Assembly: GCA_000421065.1 (NCBI GenBank)
Contig: ATWD01000001.1
Coordinates: 3,216,001 to 3,280,000 of the forward strand
Length of the DNA: 64,000 nucleotides
From: Acidobacteriaceae bacterium TAA 166
GTDB lineage: Bacteria > Acidobacteriota > Terriglobia > Terriglobales > Acidobacteriaceae
Direction of reading: 5' to 3'
Both the position numbers and the translations under genes were made by a program. A model generated the notes under the pieces. The model was not told the origin of the DNA and made no database searches. It was given only the letters and a program-made list of their open reading frames with translations. Below are positions 10,188 to 19,244 of this stretch, piece by piece. The stretch's first letter is position 1; each line of letters starts with the position of its first letter.

Positions 10188-11741
10188 ATGGCTACGACAC
10201 AAGTTCAAGCGAGTCCCGGCAAGGCCACCATGGCCTCGAACGAGCGCACACCCGATCCGTGCATCGTTGTTATCTTCGGTGCTTCGGGCGACCTGACGAA
10301 GCGCAAGCTTCTCCCCGCGCTCTATCACCTGGACCAGGCGAACCTTCTGCCGAAGGACTTCGCGGTGGTGGGCGTGGCGCGCCGTCCGCTCGAGGGGAGC
10401 TTCGCTCCGGATATGAAGGACGGCATCCTCGCCGGCGGCGGCGTGGAGGAGAACGATCCCAAGCTGGCTCCCTTCGTCGATCGCGTGCAGTATCACGCGA
10501 TGAACTTCGACGATGGCGCCGGTTATGACGCTCTCAAGAAGAAGCTTGCGGAGCTGGACGGCAAGTTCAGCACCAAAGGCAATCGCCTGTTCTACCTGGC
10601 GACGGCGCCCGAGTACTTCTCCGACATCATTAACTACCTGGGCGAACACAGCATGGCCAAGCCCGAAGCCGACAAGGACGGCAAGGCTCCCTGGGTCCGG
10701 ACCATCATCGAGAAGCCGTTCGGACACGATCTCGAGTCGGCGCGCGCGCTGAACGATGAGGTCAATAAAGTCTTCGATGAGAACCAGATCTTCCGGATCG
10801 ACCACTATCTCGGCAAAGAGACGGTACAGAACATCCTGGTCTTCCGCTTTGCCAACGGCATCTTCGAGAACGTCTGGAACCGCAACTACATCGATCACGT
10901 CGAGATTACGGCTGCCGAATCGATCGGTATCGAGGGTCGCGGACCGTTTTACGAGCAGGCCGGAGCGTTGCGCGATGTGGTGCAGAACCATGTGATGGAG
11001 CTTTTGAGCTTCGTCGCGATGGAGCCTCCGCTCTCGTTCGAGGCCTCGGCGGTGCGTGCGGAGAAGGTGAAGGTGTGGAAGGCGATCTCGCCGATTCATC
11101 CCGCCGATACGGTTCGCGGACAGTATGGTCCGGGCACGGTCGACGGCAAGCAGGTTCCTGGCTATCGCCAGGAGGACCGCGTGCATCCGCGCTCGCAGAC
11201 CGAGACCTACGCCGCGTTGCGGCTGGAGATCGAGAACTGGCGCTGGGCGGGGGTTCCGTTCTACATCCGCGCCGGCAAGCGTCTGCCCAAACGCGTCACC
11301 GAGATCACGATCCAGTTCAAGCAGCCGCCGATGCTGCTCTTCAAGGGCGCGGAGTGCCATGGAGGCGAGGGCATCAAGCCGAACCTGATCTCGATGCGCA
11401 TCCAGCCGGATGAGGGGATCTCGCTGCGCTTCGGAGCAAAGCTGCCTGGACCGAGCATGGACATCAGCCCAGTGCAGATGAACTTCAGCTATGCGGACGC
11501 CTTCGGCAAGTCCTCGGCCAACGGCTACGAGCGCCTGCTGCTCGACGCAATGCTGGGCGATGGAACCCTGTTCGCGCACCGCGACGGAGTGGAGACGACC
11601 TGGGCCCTGATGACCCCGATCCTGAAGGCGTGGGCGGAGACTCCGGTCAAGGACTTCCCCAACTACGCTGCTGGAACCTGGGGGCCGTCGGCTGCCGATG
11701 CTCTGCTCGAATCCGAGGGCCGCAAGTGGCGTAAGCTCTAA
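10188..11741 (+). CDS. zwf: Glucose-6-phosphate 1-dehydrogenase
   Basis: This 517-residue enzyme oxidises glucose 6-phosphate to 6-phosphogluconolactone and reduces NADP, the entry step of the oxidative pentose phosphate pathway. The nucleotide motif is GASGDLTKRKLLPALY near 31, the catalytic segment RIDHYLGKE lies near 205 (His of IDHYLGK), and IIEKPFG precedes it near 171. The frame is open further upstream into gnd, but the ATG at 10188 starts 26 bases after the gnd stop and gives the normal length. It is probably cotranscribed with gnd. A hairpin lies between it and pgl. Confidence 0.97.
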   Translation: MATTQVQASPGKATMASNERTPDPCIVVIFGASGDLTKRKLLPALYHLDQANLLPKDFAVVGVARRPLEGSFAPDMKDGILAGGGVEENDPKLAPFVDRVQYHAMNFDDGAGYDALKKKLAELDGKFSTKGNRLFYLATAPEYFSDIINYLGEHSMAKPEADKDGKAPWVRTIIEKPFGHDLESARALNDEVNKVFDENQIFRIDHYLGKETVQNILVFRFANGIFENVWNRNYIDHVEITAAESIGIEGRGPFYEQAGALRDVVQNHVMELLSFVAMEPPLSFEASAVRAEKVKVWKAISPIHPADTVRGQYGPGTVDGKQVPGYRQEDRVHPRSQTETYAALRLEIENWRWAGVPFYIRAGKRLPKRVTEITIQFKQPPMLLFKGAECHGGEGIKPNLISMRIQPDEGISLRFGAKLPGPSMDISPVQMNFSYADAFGKSSANGYERLLLDAMLGDGTLFAHRDGVETTWALMTPILKAWAETPVKDFPNYAAGTWGPSAADALLESEGRKWRKL

Positions 11742-11750
11742 GGGACAAAG

Positions 11751-11782
11751 CGCCTCCGGTTTTCAGTTTTGAACCGGAGGCG
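11751..11782 (+). terminator. Hairpin after zwf (possible terminator or attenuator)
   Basis: A perfect 11-bp stem (CGCCTCCGGTT with AACCGGAGGCG) with a ten-base loop starts nine bases after the zwf stop. No T-tract follows, so it may lower but not stop transcription into pgl, or protect the zwf mRNA 3' end. Confidence 0.55.
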
Positions 11783-11860
11783 TGCTGTCTCTGGCGTCTG
11801 ACCAATGACTTCGACGAAGAGATGAAGCAAAGAGCGAAAGCTAGGAGCTAAGAAAACAAG

Positions 11861-12652
11861 ATGCCTCGTTCCGCTACTGTTACCTATCGTGTCTTTGCGA
11901 CTCCGCCCGAGGTGGCGCTTGCTGCGGCGGAGTTCTTCATGAGCAACGTCGTCTCGGCTGCAAACGCTCGCGGAATAGCCCGGGTCGCGATCTCGGGAGG
12001 AACGACACCGAAGGCGATGTTTGCTCTGTTGGCAAACCCTGCTCAGCCCTTCGTGAAGCAGGTTCCGTGGGACAAGCTCGACCTCTATTGGGTAGATGAG
12101 CGCTGTGTTGGTCCAGAGGATGCGGACTCCAACTATCGCATGACGTGCGAGGCCTTGCTGTCGAAGGTGCTCCTGCCGGCGGAGCGGGTTCACCGGATGG
12201 AGGGTGAGCTCGAGCCCGAGGAAGCTGCGGCGCGGTATGAAGCCGCCATCCGCAACGGCTTTCGCCTTGAGGGTGCAGAGACTCCGACCTTCGACCTGGT
12301 GCTGCTGGGCATGGGAGATGACGGTCACACAGCGTCGCTGTTCCCCCACACCGAGGCACTCAACGAGATGAGCCATATCGTCGTGGCCAATCATGTTCCC
12401 CAGAAGGACACATGGCGCATCACACTGACCTGGCCCGTGATTACGCAGGGCCGCGAGGTGGCCTTCCTGATTGAGGGTGCGGGCAAGGCGCAGGTGCTGC
12501 ACGATGTCTTCGAGGGGCCGTACCAGCCGGAGACCTATCCCTCGCAGATCATCCGTCCGGCGAACGGAAGACTGACGCTTCTGCTGGACGCCGCGGCTTC
12601 ATCCAAGCTGCCTGAGCCGGTAAATGGAACCGGAACCCTGGAGCTGAGATAG
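11861..12652 (+). CDS. pgl: 6-phosphogluconolactonase
   Basis: This 263-residue cytosolic enzyme hydrolyses 6-phosphogluconolactone to 6-phosphogluconate, the step between zwf and gnd. It belongs to the DevB/SOL class: AISGGTTPKAMF near 45 holds the phosphate-binding loop, YWVDERCV follows near 77, and GMGDDGHTASLFP near 150 carries the catalytic His. AGGAG lies about 13 bases before the ATG. The stop codon touches the ATG of glk, so the two are almost certainly translated from one message. Confidence 0.95.
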   Translation: MPRSATVTYRVFATPPEVALAAAEFFMSNVVSAANARGIARVAISGGTTPKAMFALLANPAQPFVKQVPWDKLDLYWVDERCVGPEDADSNYRMTCEALLSKVLLPAERVHRMEGELEPEEAAARYEAAIRNGFRLEGAETPTFDLVLLGMGDDGHTASLFPHTEALNEMSHIVVANHVPQKDTWRITLTWPVITQGREVAFLIEGAGKAQVLHDVFEGPYQPETYPSQIIRPANGRLTLLLDAAASSKLPEPVNGTGTLELR

Positions 12653-13702
12653 ATGATCCTTGCGGGTGATGTTGGCGGAACGAAGGTCCACCTTGCTCTC
12701 TACGACTTTGCCGACGGGCAGCTGCACCCTCTGCGAGACAAGAAGTTTCCTGCGCATCAATTCTCATCGCTTGACGAGGTCGTCAACCGCTTTTTGTCGG
12801 GTGACGATACCGCTCCCGCGGCGAATCGCGAGGAGATTCTCGCGGCTTGTTTCGGCTGCCCGGGGCCGGTGCGAGACGGAAGGCTAAAGCTGACGAACCT
12901 GCCCTGGACGCTGGATATGCGCGAGCTGTCGCGTTCGCTTGCGATCAAACACGTCTTTCTGATCAACGATCTTGAGGCGAACGGCTACGGCATTCCTGAG
13001 CTTGCGCCCAACCAGATCCATAGTCTTCACGAGGGCGATGCCGGTGCTATCGGTCACCGCGGCCTGGTCTCCGCGGGCACGGGGCTGGGGGAGGCTTTGT
13101 TGATCTGGGATGGAAAGAGGCACAATCCGATTCCATCCGAGGGAGGCCACTGCGACTTTGCAGCGCGTTCGAACCGCGAAATTGCGATGCTGGAGTATCT
13201 GCGCAGCACGCTGAAGGGCCGTGTGAGCTTCGAGCGCGTCGTCTCGGGACTCGGAATCCAGAACGTCTACCGCTTCCTGCGGGATGTGGAGAAGCTGGAC
13301 GAGCCGAAGTGGCTCTGCGAGCGCATGGCCGCCGAAGACCCGAACGTTGTAATCGGCGAGTGCGCCGAGGATGGATCGAGCTCCATCTGCTTCGAGACGA
13401 TGAAGGTCTTCGCTTCGGCTTATGGAGCGGAGGCGGGTAATCTGGCGCTAAAGGCTTTGGCCACGGGCGGAATCTACCTTGGCGGCGGCATTGCTCCGAA
13501 GCGTCTGAAGACGATGCAGAATGGCTTCTTCATGCAGGCCTTTCTGGACAAAGGAAGGATGTCGGCTCTGCTGCAGTCGATTCCGGTGCGGATCATCCTT
13601 GACGAGACCTGTGCTCTGCTGGGAGCCGCAGCCTATGCGGAGGCGCGCGCCGCCGAGCAGAACGGTATCTCGGAACGGGCAGCTTCCCTGAAACCCGCCT
13701 GA
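12653..13702 (+). CDS. glk: Glucokinase
   Basis: This 349-residue enzyme phosphorylates glucose with ATP. It is of the proteobacterial Glk class: the phosphate 1 loop is AGDVGGTKVHLALYD at the N-terminus, FLINDLEANGYGI near 102 holds the catalytic Asp, and VSAGTGLGEALL near 137 and EGGHCDFA near 162 form the glucose and phosphate 2 sites. GGIYLGGGIAPK near 274 is the adenosine motif. It starts immediately after the pgl stop, which implies coupled translation. With the glucoamylase and the pentose phosphate genes it completes a route from alpha-glucan to pentose phosphate. Confidence 0.95.
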   Translation: MILAGDVGGTKVHLALYDFADGQLHPLRDKKFPAHQFSSLDEVVNRFLSGDDTAPAANREEILAACFGCPGPVRDGRLKLTNLPWTLDMRELSRSLAIKHVFLINDLEANGYGIPELAPNQIHSLHEGDAGAIGHRGLVSAGTGLGEALLIWDGKRHNPIPSEGGHCDFAARSNREIAMLEYLRSTLKGRVSFERVVSGLGIQNVYRFLRDVEKLDEPKWLCERMAAEDPNVVIGECAEDGSSSICFETMKVFASAYGAEAGNLALKALATGGIYLGGGIAPKRLKTMQNGFFMQAFLDKGRMSALLQSIPVRIILDETCALLGAAAYAEARAAEQNGISERAASLKPA

Positions 13703-13801
13703 TCGATTCCTGACTCCTCTTCATCCCAAAACCCGGTAAATCTTTCAGCCTGACGAGGGTTTTGCGCGGTATCCAGCAGATGTTGGGTATCCTTTAAGGA
13801 T

Positions 13802-16399
13802 ATGTTTCTGAACTTCTCGTTTCGCCGTAACCTCTCTCTGTTTGCGCTTGTCTCTTCCTTCGCATGTTCTGCTCTCTATGCACAGCGTCTTCCGAGGGGA
13901 GTTCATCCGGAACACTACTCGCTTACGCTGACGCCTGATCTGACGGCCGCCACATTTGCCGGGGAAGAGTCGATCGATCTTGTGCTCGACTCTCCATCCA
14001 GTGCCATCACGCTTAATGCGGCGGAGATTAAGTTCCTGTCGGTGAAGTCAGGAGCACAGACGGCCCAGGTCTCCGAGGATGAGTCGAAGGAGCAGGCGAT
14101 ATTTACGTTTCCCCAGGCGCTACCCGCAGGCAAGGTAACGCTGAATATCAGCTATACGGGAGTTCTGAACGACAAGCTGCGCGGGTTCTACCTTTCGAAG
14201 ACCAAGGCCCGCAACTATGCGGTCACCCAGTTTGAGCCGACCGATGCCCGCCGGGCCTATCCCAGCTTCGACGAGCCCGCTCTCAAGGCGACCTACGATC
14301 TCACGTTGGTCGTCGACGCGAAGGACACTGCCATTGCCAATACGCAGATCGTCTCCGATAAGCCGGGGCCGGTTGCGGGCAAGCACACGCTGAAGTTTCA
14401 GACGACGCCGAAGATGTCGACCTACCTGGTGGCGTTTCTGGTAGGCGACTTCAAGTGCACCAGTGGCAAGGCCGACGGCGTGCCGATCCGCGCCTGCTCG
14501 ACGCCGGATAAAGTGGCGTTGACGAAGTTCGCGGTCGAGGCCGCAGAGTACATTCTGCCGTACTACGACAAGTATTTCGGCATCAAGTATCCGATGCCCA
14601 AGCTGGATATGATCGCGCTGCCGGACTTCGAGGCGGGCGCGATGGAGAACTTCGGCTGCATTACCTATCGCGAGACCGACCTGCTTCTCGAGAAGAACAA
14701 GGCCTCGATTCCGGCCAAGAAGCGCGTCGCCTCCGTGGTGGCGCACGAGATGGCGCATCAGTGGTTCGGCGATATGGTCACGATGCAGTGGTGGGACAAT
14801 CTGTGGCTCAACGAGGGCTTCGCTACGTGGATGGAGTCCAAGCCTGTTGCGAAGTGGAAGCCGGAGTGGAACTTTCCTGAAGACGATGCGATCGATTTGA
14901 ATGCCACTCTGAACCTGGACTCGCAGGCGACGACGCGCACCATTCGCGCCAGGGCGGAGACTCCGGACGAGATCAACGAGATGTTCGACGGCATCGCCTA
15001 TGGCAAGGCCGGCGCGGTGCTCGGCATGGTGGAGCACTATCTTGGCGAGGAGACCTTCCGTCAGGGAGTCCACAACTACCTGGCCGAGCATCTCTACGCG
15101 AACGCGACGGCGGAGGACTTCTGGAACGCCCAGACAGCGAACTCGCACCAGCCCATCGATAAGATCATGCAGAGCTTTGTTACGCAGCCTGGTGTGCCCT
15201 TGCTGACCTTCTCCGGGCAGACTGGAAACGCCGCTCCTCTCGCGCAGAGCCGGTTCTTTCTCTCCGGCAAGGCTGCGGACTCTCAGAGCTGGACGCTTCC
15301 AGTCTGCACAACCAACGGAGGTAAGCCGGAGTGCCGTGTCGTGACGCCGGAAGACAAGACGCTTCCGTTGGCCGAGGCCAACGGCTTCTTCTATGCAAAC
15401 TCAGGGGGCAAAGGATACTACCGCACAGCCTATACGGCGAAGCAGCTGGAGGCAATCACGGCGAAGGCCGAGACTGCTTTGTCTCCCCCTGAGCGCATTG
15501 GCCTGCTGGGCGATCGCTGGGCTTTGGTTCGCTCGGGGCAGGGCACCGTAGGCGATTACATGAAGCTGGTGCTCGCTCTCAAGAACGATCCCAGCGGCCA
15601 GGTGATGGAGACGGCTCTGAATGCGGTCGCGACGATCAAGTCGCGCATTGCGAGCGATGCGGATCGAGCTGCGTTGGATAAGATCCTCGTGAGCGAGCTG
15701 GGACCGGTATATACCGCCCTGGGCGATCCCAGAGCAGGGGATCCGTACAGCCGCCAGACCCTGCGTTCCGAGCTGATGGAGGTTCTTGGGGATGCAAAGG
15801 ATCCCAGGGTGCTCGTGGAGGCAAAGCAGCTGACCGATCGCGCCTATGCGTCCAGCTCGAAGCGGGACAAGGGCCTCGATCCCATCCTGACCGATACCGC
15901 CGTTACCGTCACTGCGGAGAATGGGGATGCCGCGCTCTACGACAAGATCTTTGCCTCTAGTAAAGATTCGAGCGATCCGGGACAACGGTCTGACGCTCTG
16001 CGCACGCTGGCCCGGTTTCATGATCCTGCGCTGGTGACGCGCACGCTCGACTATGCCGTCTCGGGCCAGGTCCGCAACCAGGACAGTTGGATTCCCCTCT
16101 CCATTCTGCTGTCGGGACGCGATACGCGCGAGCAGACGTGGAGCTACCTCCAGCAGAACTGGGACAAGGTGCATGCTCAGTTCACGACGAACTCCGGCTC
16201 ACGCGTGGTCGCCGCGGCGGGAACGTTCTGCTCCGTTGAGAAGCGCGACGAGGTGGCGAAGTTCTTTGCCATCCATAAGGTCGATGCGGCCGAGCGTACT
16301 TTGGCCAAAGCGCTCGACAATATCAGCGACTGCGTACACCTTCAGGAGACGCAGGAGCCGAGCCTGCGCGAGTGGCTGGCGAGCCAGAGCAGACCGTGA
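13802..16399 (+). CDS. M1 family aminopeptidase, exported
   Basis: This 865-residue zinc metallopeptidase should remove N-terminal residues from peptides outside the cytoplasm. A signal peptide is visible at residues 1-27 (basic start, hydrophobic stretch, cleavage near LYAQ). The exopeptidase motif GAMEN is near 279 and the zinc site HEMAHQW near 314, with the third ligand Glu in NLWLNEGFATW near 337. The C-terminal half is the helical domain of the family. The ATG has only AAGGA directly next to it, a poor fit for a ribosome site, but the signal peptide supports it. The 3' end overlaps or touches the MFS gene. Confidence 0.93.
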   Translation: MFLNFSFRRNLSLFALVSSFACSALYAQRLPRGVHPEHYSLTLTPDLTAATFAGEESIDLVLDSPSSAITLNAAEIKFLSVKSGAQTAQVSEDESKEQAIFTFPQALPAGKVTLNISYTGVLNDKLRGFYLSKTKARNYAVTQFEPTDARRAYPSFDEPALKATYDLTLVVDAKDTAIANTQIVSDKPGPVAGKHTLKFQTTPKMSTYLVAFLVGDFKCTSGKADGVPIRACSTPDKVALTKFAVEAAEYILPYYDKYFGIKYPMPKLDMIALPDFEAGAMENFGCITYRETDLLLEKNKASIPAKKRVASVVAHEMAHQWFGDMVTMQWWDNLWLNEGFATWMESKPVAKWKPEWNFPEDDAIDLNATLNLDSQATTRTIRARAETPDEINEMFDGIAYGKAGAVLGMVEHYLGEETFRQGVHNYLAEHLYANATAEDFWNAQTANSHQPIDKIMQSFVTQPGVPLLTFSGQTGNAAPLAQSRFFLSGKAADSQSWTLPVCTTNGGKPECRVVTPEDKTLPLAEANGFFYANSGGKGYYRTAYTAKQLEAITAKAETALSPPERIGLLGDRWALVRSGQGTVGDYMKLVLALKNDPSGQVMETALNAVATIKSRIASDADRAALDKILVSELGPVYTALGDPRAGDPYSRQTLRSELMEVLGDAKDPRVLVEAKQLTDRAYASSSKRDKGLDPILTDTAVTVTAENGDAALYDKIFASSKDSSDPGQRSDALRTLARFHDPALVTRTLDYAVSGQVRNQDSWIPLSILLSGRDTREQTWSYLQQNWDKVHAQFTTNSGSRVVAAAGTFCSVEKRDEVAKFFAIHKVDAAERTLAKALDNISDCVHLQETQEPSLREWLASQSRP

Positions 16400-17628
16400 G
16401 TCTTGAGCAGCGATCCATCGTGAGGCAATGGGCCCCGGCCGCGTCGATGACGCTGCTGGGGCTGCTGAGTTATGTGGATCGCAGCGTGCTCGCGATCCTG
16501 AGCCCGACCATCCTGTCGGCGCTGCATCTCTCGGCGACGCAGTATGGATATGCCATCCTCGTCTTCAGCGTGTGCTACATGATCGCGAACCCGATCTGGG
16601 GTCTATGGATGGATCGCGCCGGATTGTGGGTGACGACGCTGATCGCCGTGGCGATCTGGTCCATCGCCTCGGGAAGCCACGGGCTGATGATGGGATTCGT
16701 CGGGATGTGCGCCGCGCGCGGTGTACTGGGCTTCGGGGAGGGCGCGACCTTTCCGGCGGGGCTCAAGACCGTCACCGAGACGCTGCCGGAGGAGAAGCGA
16801 TCGTTCGGCCTGGGAATCGCCTACAGCGGCAGCTCCCTGGGGGCGGCTCTGACGCCTCTGCTGATCACCCCGGTTGCGGTGCGATGGGGATGGCGCGCGG
16901 CGTTCGGAGTGACCGCTGGTCTGGGGCTGCTTTGGATCGCACTGTGGCTGGTGCTGCGCGTCTCGGGATGGTATGCGACACCATCGGCTCCTGTTTCTGT
17001 CACAGAGTCTTCCACGGCGGCCTCCTCTCGCTGGAACCGTGATCTCTTCGCGGCGGCGGCTGTCTACGGTCTGGGCGCGGCTCCCCTGGCTTTTGGTCTC
17101 TACGCCGCTCCCCTCTATCTCACGCGAGTGCTGCATCTGAGCCAGGTGTCGCTGGGCCATCTTCTGTGGCTTCCGCCCGCAGGTTGGGAGGCCGGTTACC
17201 TGGTCTTCGGCAGGCTCGCGGATCTGAGGCGCCGGAAGGGCGCAGGCCGTCCCGGCGGAATCTTCGCTCTTCTGTCGATCGCCGGGTTCCTCATCATGCT
17301 GGCTCCGATGGCTGCCCGCAGCCACGCGCCGGTTGCGGCGACCATGCTGCTCTTCTTTCTGCAGATGTTCATTGCGGGAGGCTTCGTGGTCTTCGCGCTC
17401 TCGGATGGAATGTCGGCCCTGCCCAGGGAGCACTCCGCGTTTCTTGCGGGCTTTGCCATATCCTCGTGGGCGCTTGCGACCGGGCTTTTGATGCCGGTAC
17501 TGGGACATCTCTTCGACCGCCAGCGCTACGGCCTCACCTTCTGGCTGGTCGCATGTCTGCCGCCTATCGGGAGCCTTTTGTGGAAGATGCTCTCTTCGCC
17601 GCATGCGGAGGCCGCTCCGCTGCGATAA
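16372..17628 (+). CDS. MFS transporter, ACS (anion:cation symporter) type
   Basis: About 12 membrane helices are visible in 418 residues. GLLSYVDRSVLAILSPTI in helix 1 and the loop after helix 2 (WGLWMDRAG) fit the family that imports hexuronates, glucarate or other organic anions; the substrate cannot be read from sequence. Two GTG starts are possible: 16372, which overlaps the peptidase gene by 28 bases, and 16396, whose GTG shares bases with the peptidase TGA. The second is the common coupling arrangement and may be the true start, though neither has a strong ribosome site. Confidence 0.85.
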   Translation: MAGEPEQTVSLEQRSIVRQWAPAASMTLLGLLSYVDRSVLAILSPTILSALHLSATQYGYAILVFSVCYMIANPIWGLWMDRAGLWVTTLIAVAIWSIASGSHGLMMGFVGMCAARGVLGFGEGATFPAGLKTVTETLPEEKRSFGLGIAYSGSSLGAALTPLLITPVAVRWGWRAAFGVTAGLGLLWIALWLVLRVSGWYATPSAPVSVTESSTAASSRWNRDLFAAAAVYGLGAAPLAFGLYAAPLYLTRVLHLSQVSLGHLLWLPPAGWEAGYLVFGRLADLRRRKGAGRPGGIFALLSIAGFLIMLAPMAARSHAPVAATMLLFFLQMFIAGGFVVFALSDGMSALPREHSAFLAGFAISSWALATGLLMPVLGHLFDRQRYGLTFWLVACLPPIGSLLWKMLSSPHAEAAPLR

Positions 17629-17695
17629 TCTCCGCATCGGATCTTCACCGATGCGAATCCAATCAGAGCATTTCAGTGCGGAAAGGAGCCCGACC

Positions 17696-18331
17696 ATGGG
17701 CCGCAGCTTCGCGCAGATCGCCTTCACGCCGCTGGTGAAAGAAGAACAGACGAAACACGGCAGCCGCTTTCAATACGAGCGGATGCAGAAACTCTCCAAT
17801 CCCGGAGACACCCTCACCGAATACGAGCGCGAGTTCATCCTCTCGCGTGACTCCTTTTATCTCGCAACAGTCAGCGAGACCGGCTGGCCGTATATCCAGC
17901 ATCGAGGAGGAGAGCCCGGGTTCCTGCATGTCATCGACGACCGCACCCTCGGCTTCGCCGACTATCGCGGCAACCGCCAGTACATCAGCCTGGGAAATCT
18001 CGAGCACGATGACCGCGTCGCTCTCTTCCTGATGGACTATCCATCGCGCACCCGTCTGAAGATTCTCGGCCGTGCCGAGATCCACGAAGGAGCGTCGGCG
18101 CAGAAGTGGATCGAAGATCTCAGCGAGCCCAAAGTGCGCAAGCTCGTGGAGCGCGCCATCGTCATCCGCGTCGAGGCCTTTGACTGGAACTGCCAGCAGC
18201 ACATCACGCCGCGATTTACCGAGGAGCAGGTGGTCGAGGTGGTAGCTCCTCTCCGTGAACGCCTCGCCAGGCTCGAGGAAGAGAACAAGCGTCTCGAGGC
18301 CAAGCTCGCAAGACTTTCCGTCGCCGGCTGA
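17696..18331 (+). CDS. Pyridoxamine 5'-phosphate oxidase-like flavin-binding protein
   Basis: This 211-residue protein has the split-barrel PPOX fold: the core begins near 50 (RDSFYLATVSETGWPYIQHRGG) and runs through GFADYRGNRQYISLGNL to VALFLMDYPSRTRLKILG. Proteins of this class bind FMN or F420, but the reaction is unknown. The C-terminus from about residue 180 is a charged helix with heptad spacing (RERLARLEEENKRLEAKLARL), likely a short coiled coil. The start at 17696 has AGGAG seven bases upstream; an open stretch before it has no ribosome site. It converges on the GNAT gene with three bases between the stops. Confidence 0.88.
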   Translation: MGRSFAQIAFTPLVKEEQTKHGSRFQYERMQKLSNPGDTLTEYEREFILSRDSFYLATVSETGWPYIQHRGGEPGFLHVIDDRTLGFADYRGNRQYISLGNLEHDDRVALFLMDYPSRTRLKILGRAEIHEGASAQKWIEDLSEPKVRKLVERAIVIRVEAFDWNCQQHITPRFTEEQVVEVVAPLRERLARLEEENKRLEAKLARLSVAG

Positions 18332-18334
18332 GCC

Positions 18335-18844
18335 TTACCCGCGCGAAAGCAGCTTCTCGTAGCAGAGAAAGCGTTGCCCGGGCCGAGCCCTCAGGGAGAT
18401 CTCTCCTGCGAATCTGTATCCCAGGCTCGGAAAGAGGCGTTGTGTCGCCTGATTTTCGGTGTTGGTATCGGCGCGGACGATGAAGAGACTCTGCGCAAGG
18501 GCAATCTCCTCGGCCTTAACGAGAAGAGCCCGCGCTATGCCTGCTCCGCGAAAATCCGGATCGACTGCGAGCCGATGGATCACCAGTGCAGGCTGGGTGC
18601 TGTCCCAGTCTGCCTGCGCATAGTCAGGCTCTTCGGCGGTCGTCATGGCTGTCACGCCGGCGACGGCTCCTTCGATCTCCGCAACCCATAGCTGTCCTCG
18701 CTCGATGTCGCGCAGAAAGACACCTTCATTGGGATAGTCGTCGTTCCACTGAAGGTTCCCCGTCGAGCGCATCAAGGGGACGACACGCCGCATCATCTCC
18801 ATCAGCACCGGAACGTCCTCCGGCGTCGCTAGCCTGATCAACAT
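18335..18844 (-). CDS. GNAT family N-acetyltransferase
   Basis: This 169-residue protein has the GNAT fold: MLIRLATPEDVPVLMEMM at the N-terminus and the acetyl-CoA loop VDPDFRGAGIARALLVKAE near 93-111 (R/Q-x-x-G-x-A type). The substrate is unknown. It is the last gene of a minus-strand run that starts with nadC, 29 bases after the preceding small gene. Confidence 0.9.
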   Translation of the reverse strand: MLIRLATPEDVPVLMEMMRRVVPLMRSTGNLQWNDDYPNEGVFLRDIERGQLWVAEIEGAVAGVTAMTTAEEPDYAQADWDSTQPALVIHRLAVDPDFRGAGIARALLVKAEEIALAQSLFIVRADTNTENQATQRLFPSLGYRFAGEISLRARPGQRFLCYEKLLSRG

Positions 18845-18873
18845 AGTCTCAGCTTATCAAGATGCAACCGCCC

Positions 18874-19167
18874 CTACATGATGGGGAAGCGCTCGCGCAT
18901 CAGCCTCTGGAATCGCGGCTTCCAGATAAGGTCGTAGGCGAGCTCCTTGCCGGGAAACATCGCGAGGGCGGCCTTTCGCGAGTCGGCGATCATCTGCGAG
19001 GCCTCGTCGATCGAGAGCGAGCTGTCCTGAGCAATCACCTGCATCGCCATGTTCATCATCATCTGCATGCGACGGATCAGCTTCTGCTCCTCGGCTTTCT
19101 CGGCTGCGCTGGGAACATCGGGAACGAGGATCGGTTGCTCGGGCTGTCTTGGGTCCTGCTTCTCCAT
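18874..19167 (-). CDS. Small conserved-looking protein of unknown function
   Basis: This 97-residue protein is rich in Met and charged residues, with a Met-rich helical stretch (RRMQMMMNMAMQVIAQD near 32-48) and an aromatic C-terminus (YDLIWKPRFQRLM). No domain is recognised. GGGAGG lies about ten bases before the ATG, which supports translation. It sits between comEC and the GNAT gene on the same strand, 77 bases after comEC. Confidence 0.75.
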   Translation of the reverse strand: MEKQDPRQPEQPILVPDVPSAAEKAEEQKLIRRMQMMMNMAMQVIAQDSSLSIDEASQMIADSRKAALAMFPGKELAYDLIWKPRFQRLMRERFPIM

Positions 19168-19244
19168 GGGCTCTGCCTCCCTTCTCCCACGCTACTCCGA
19201 AATGCCTGTGGGGCTCCAGATGGGAATCAGCCGAGGAACGTCTT

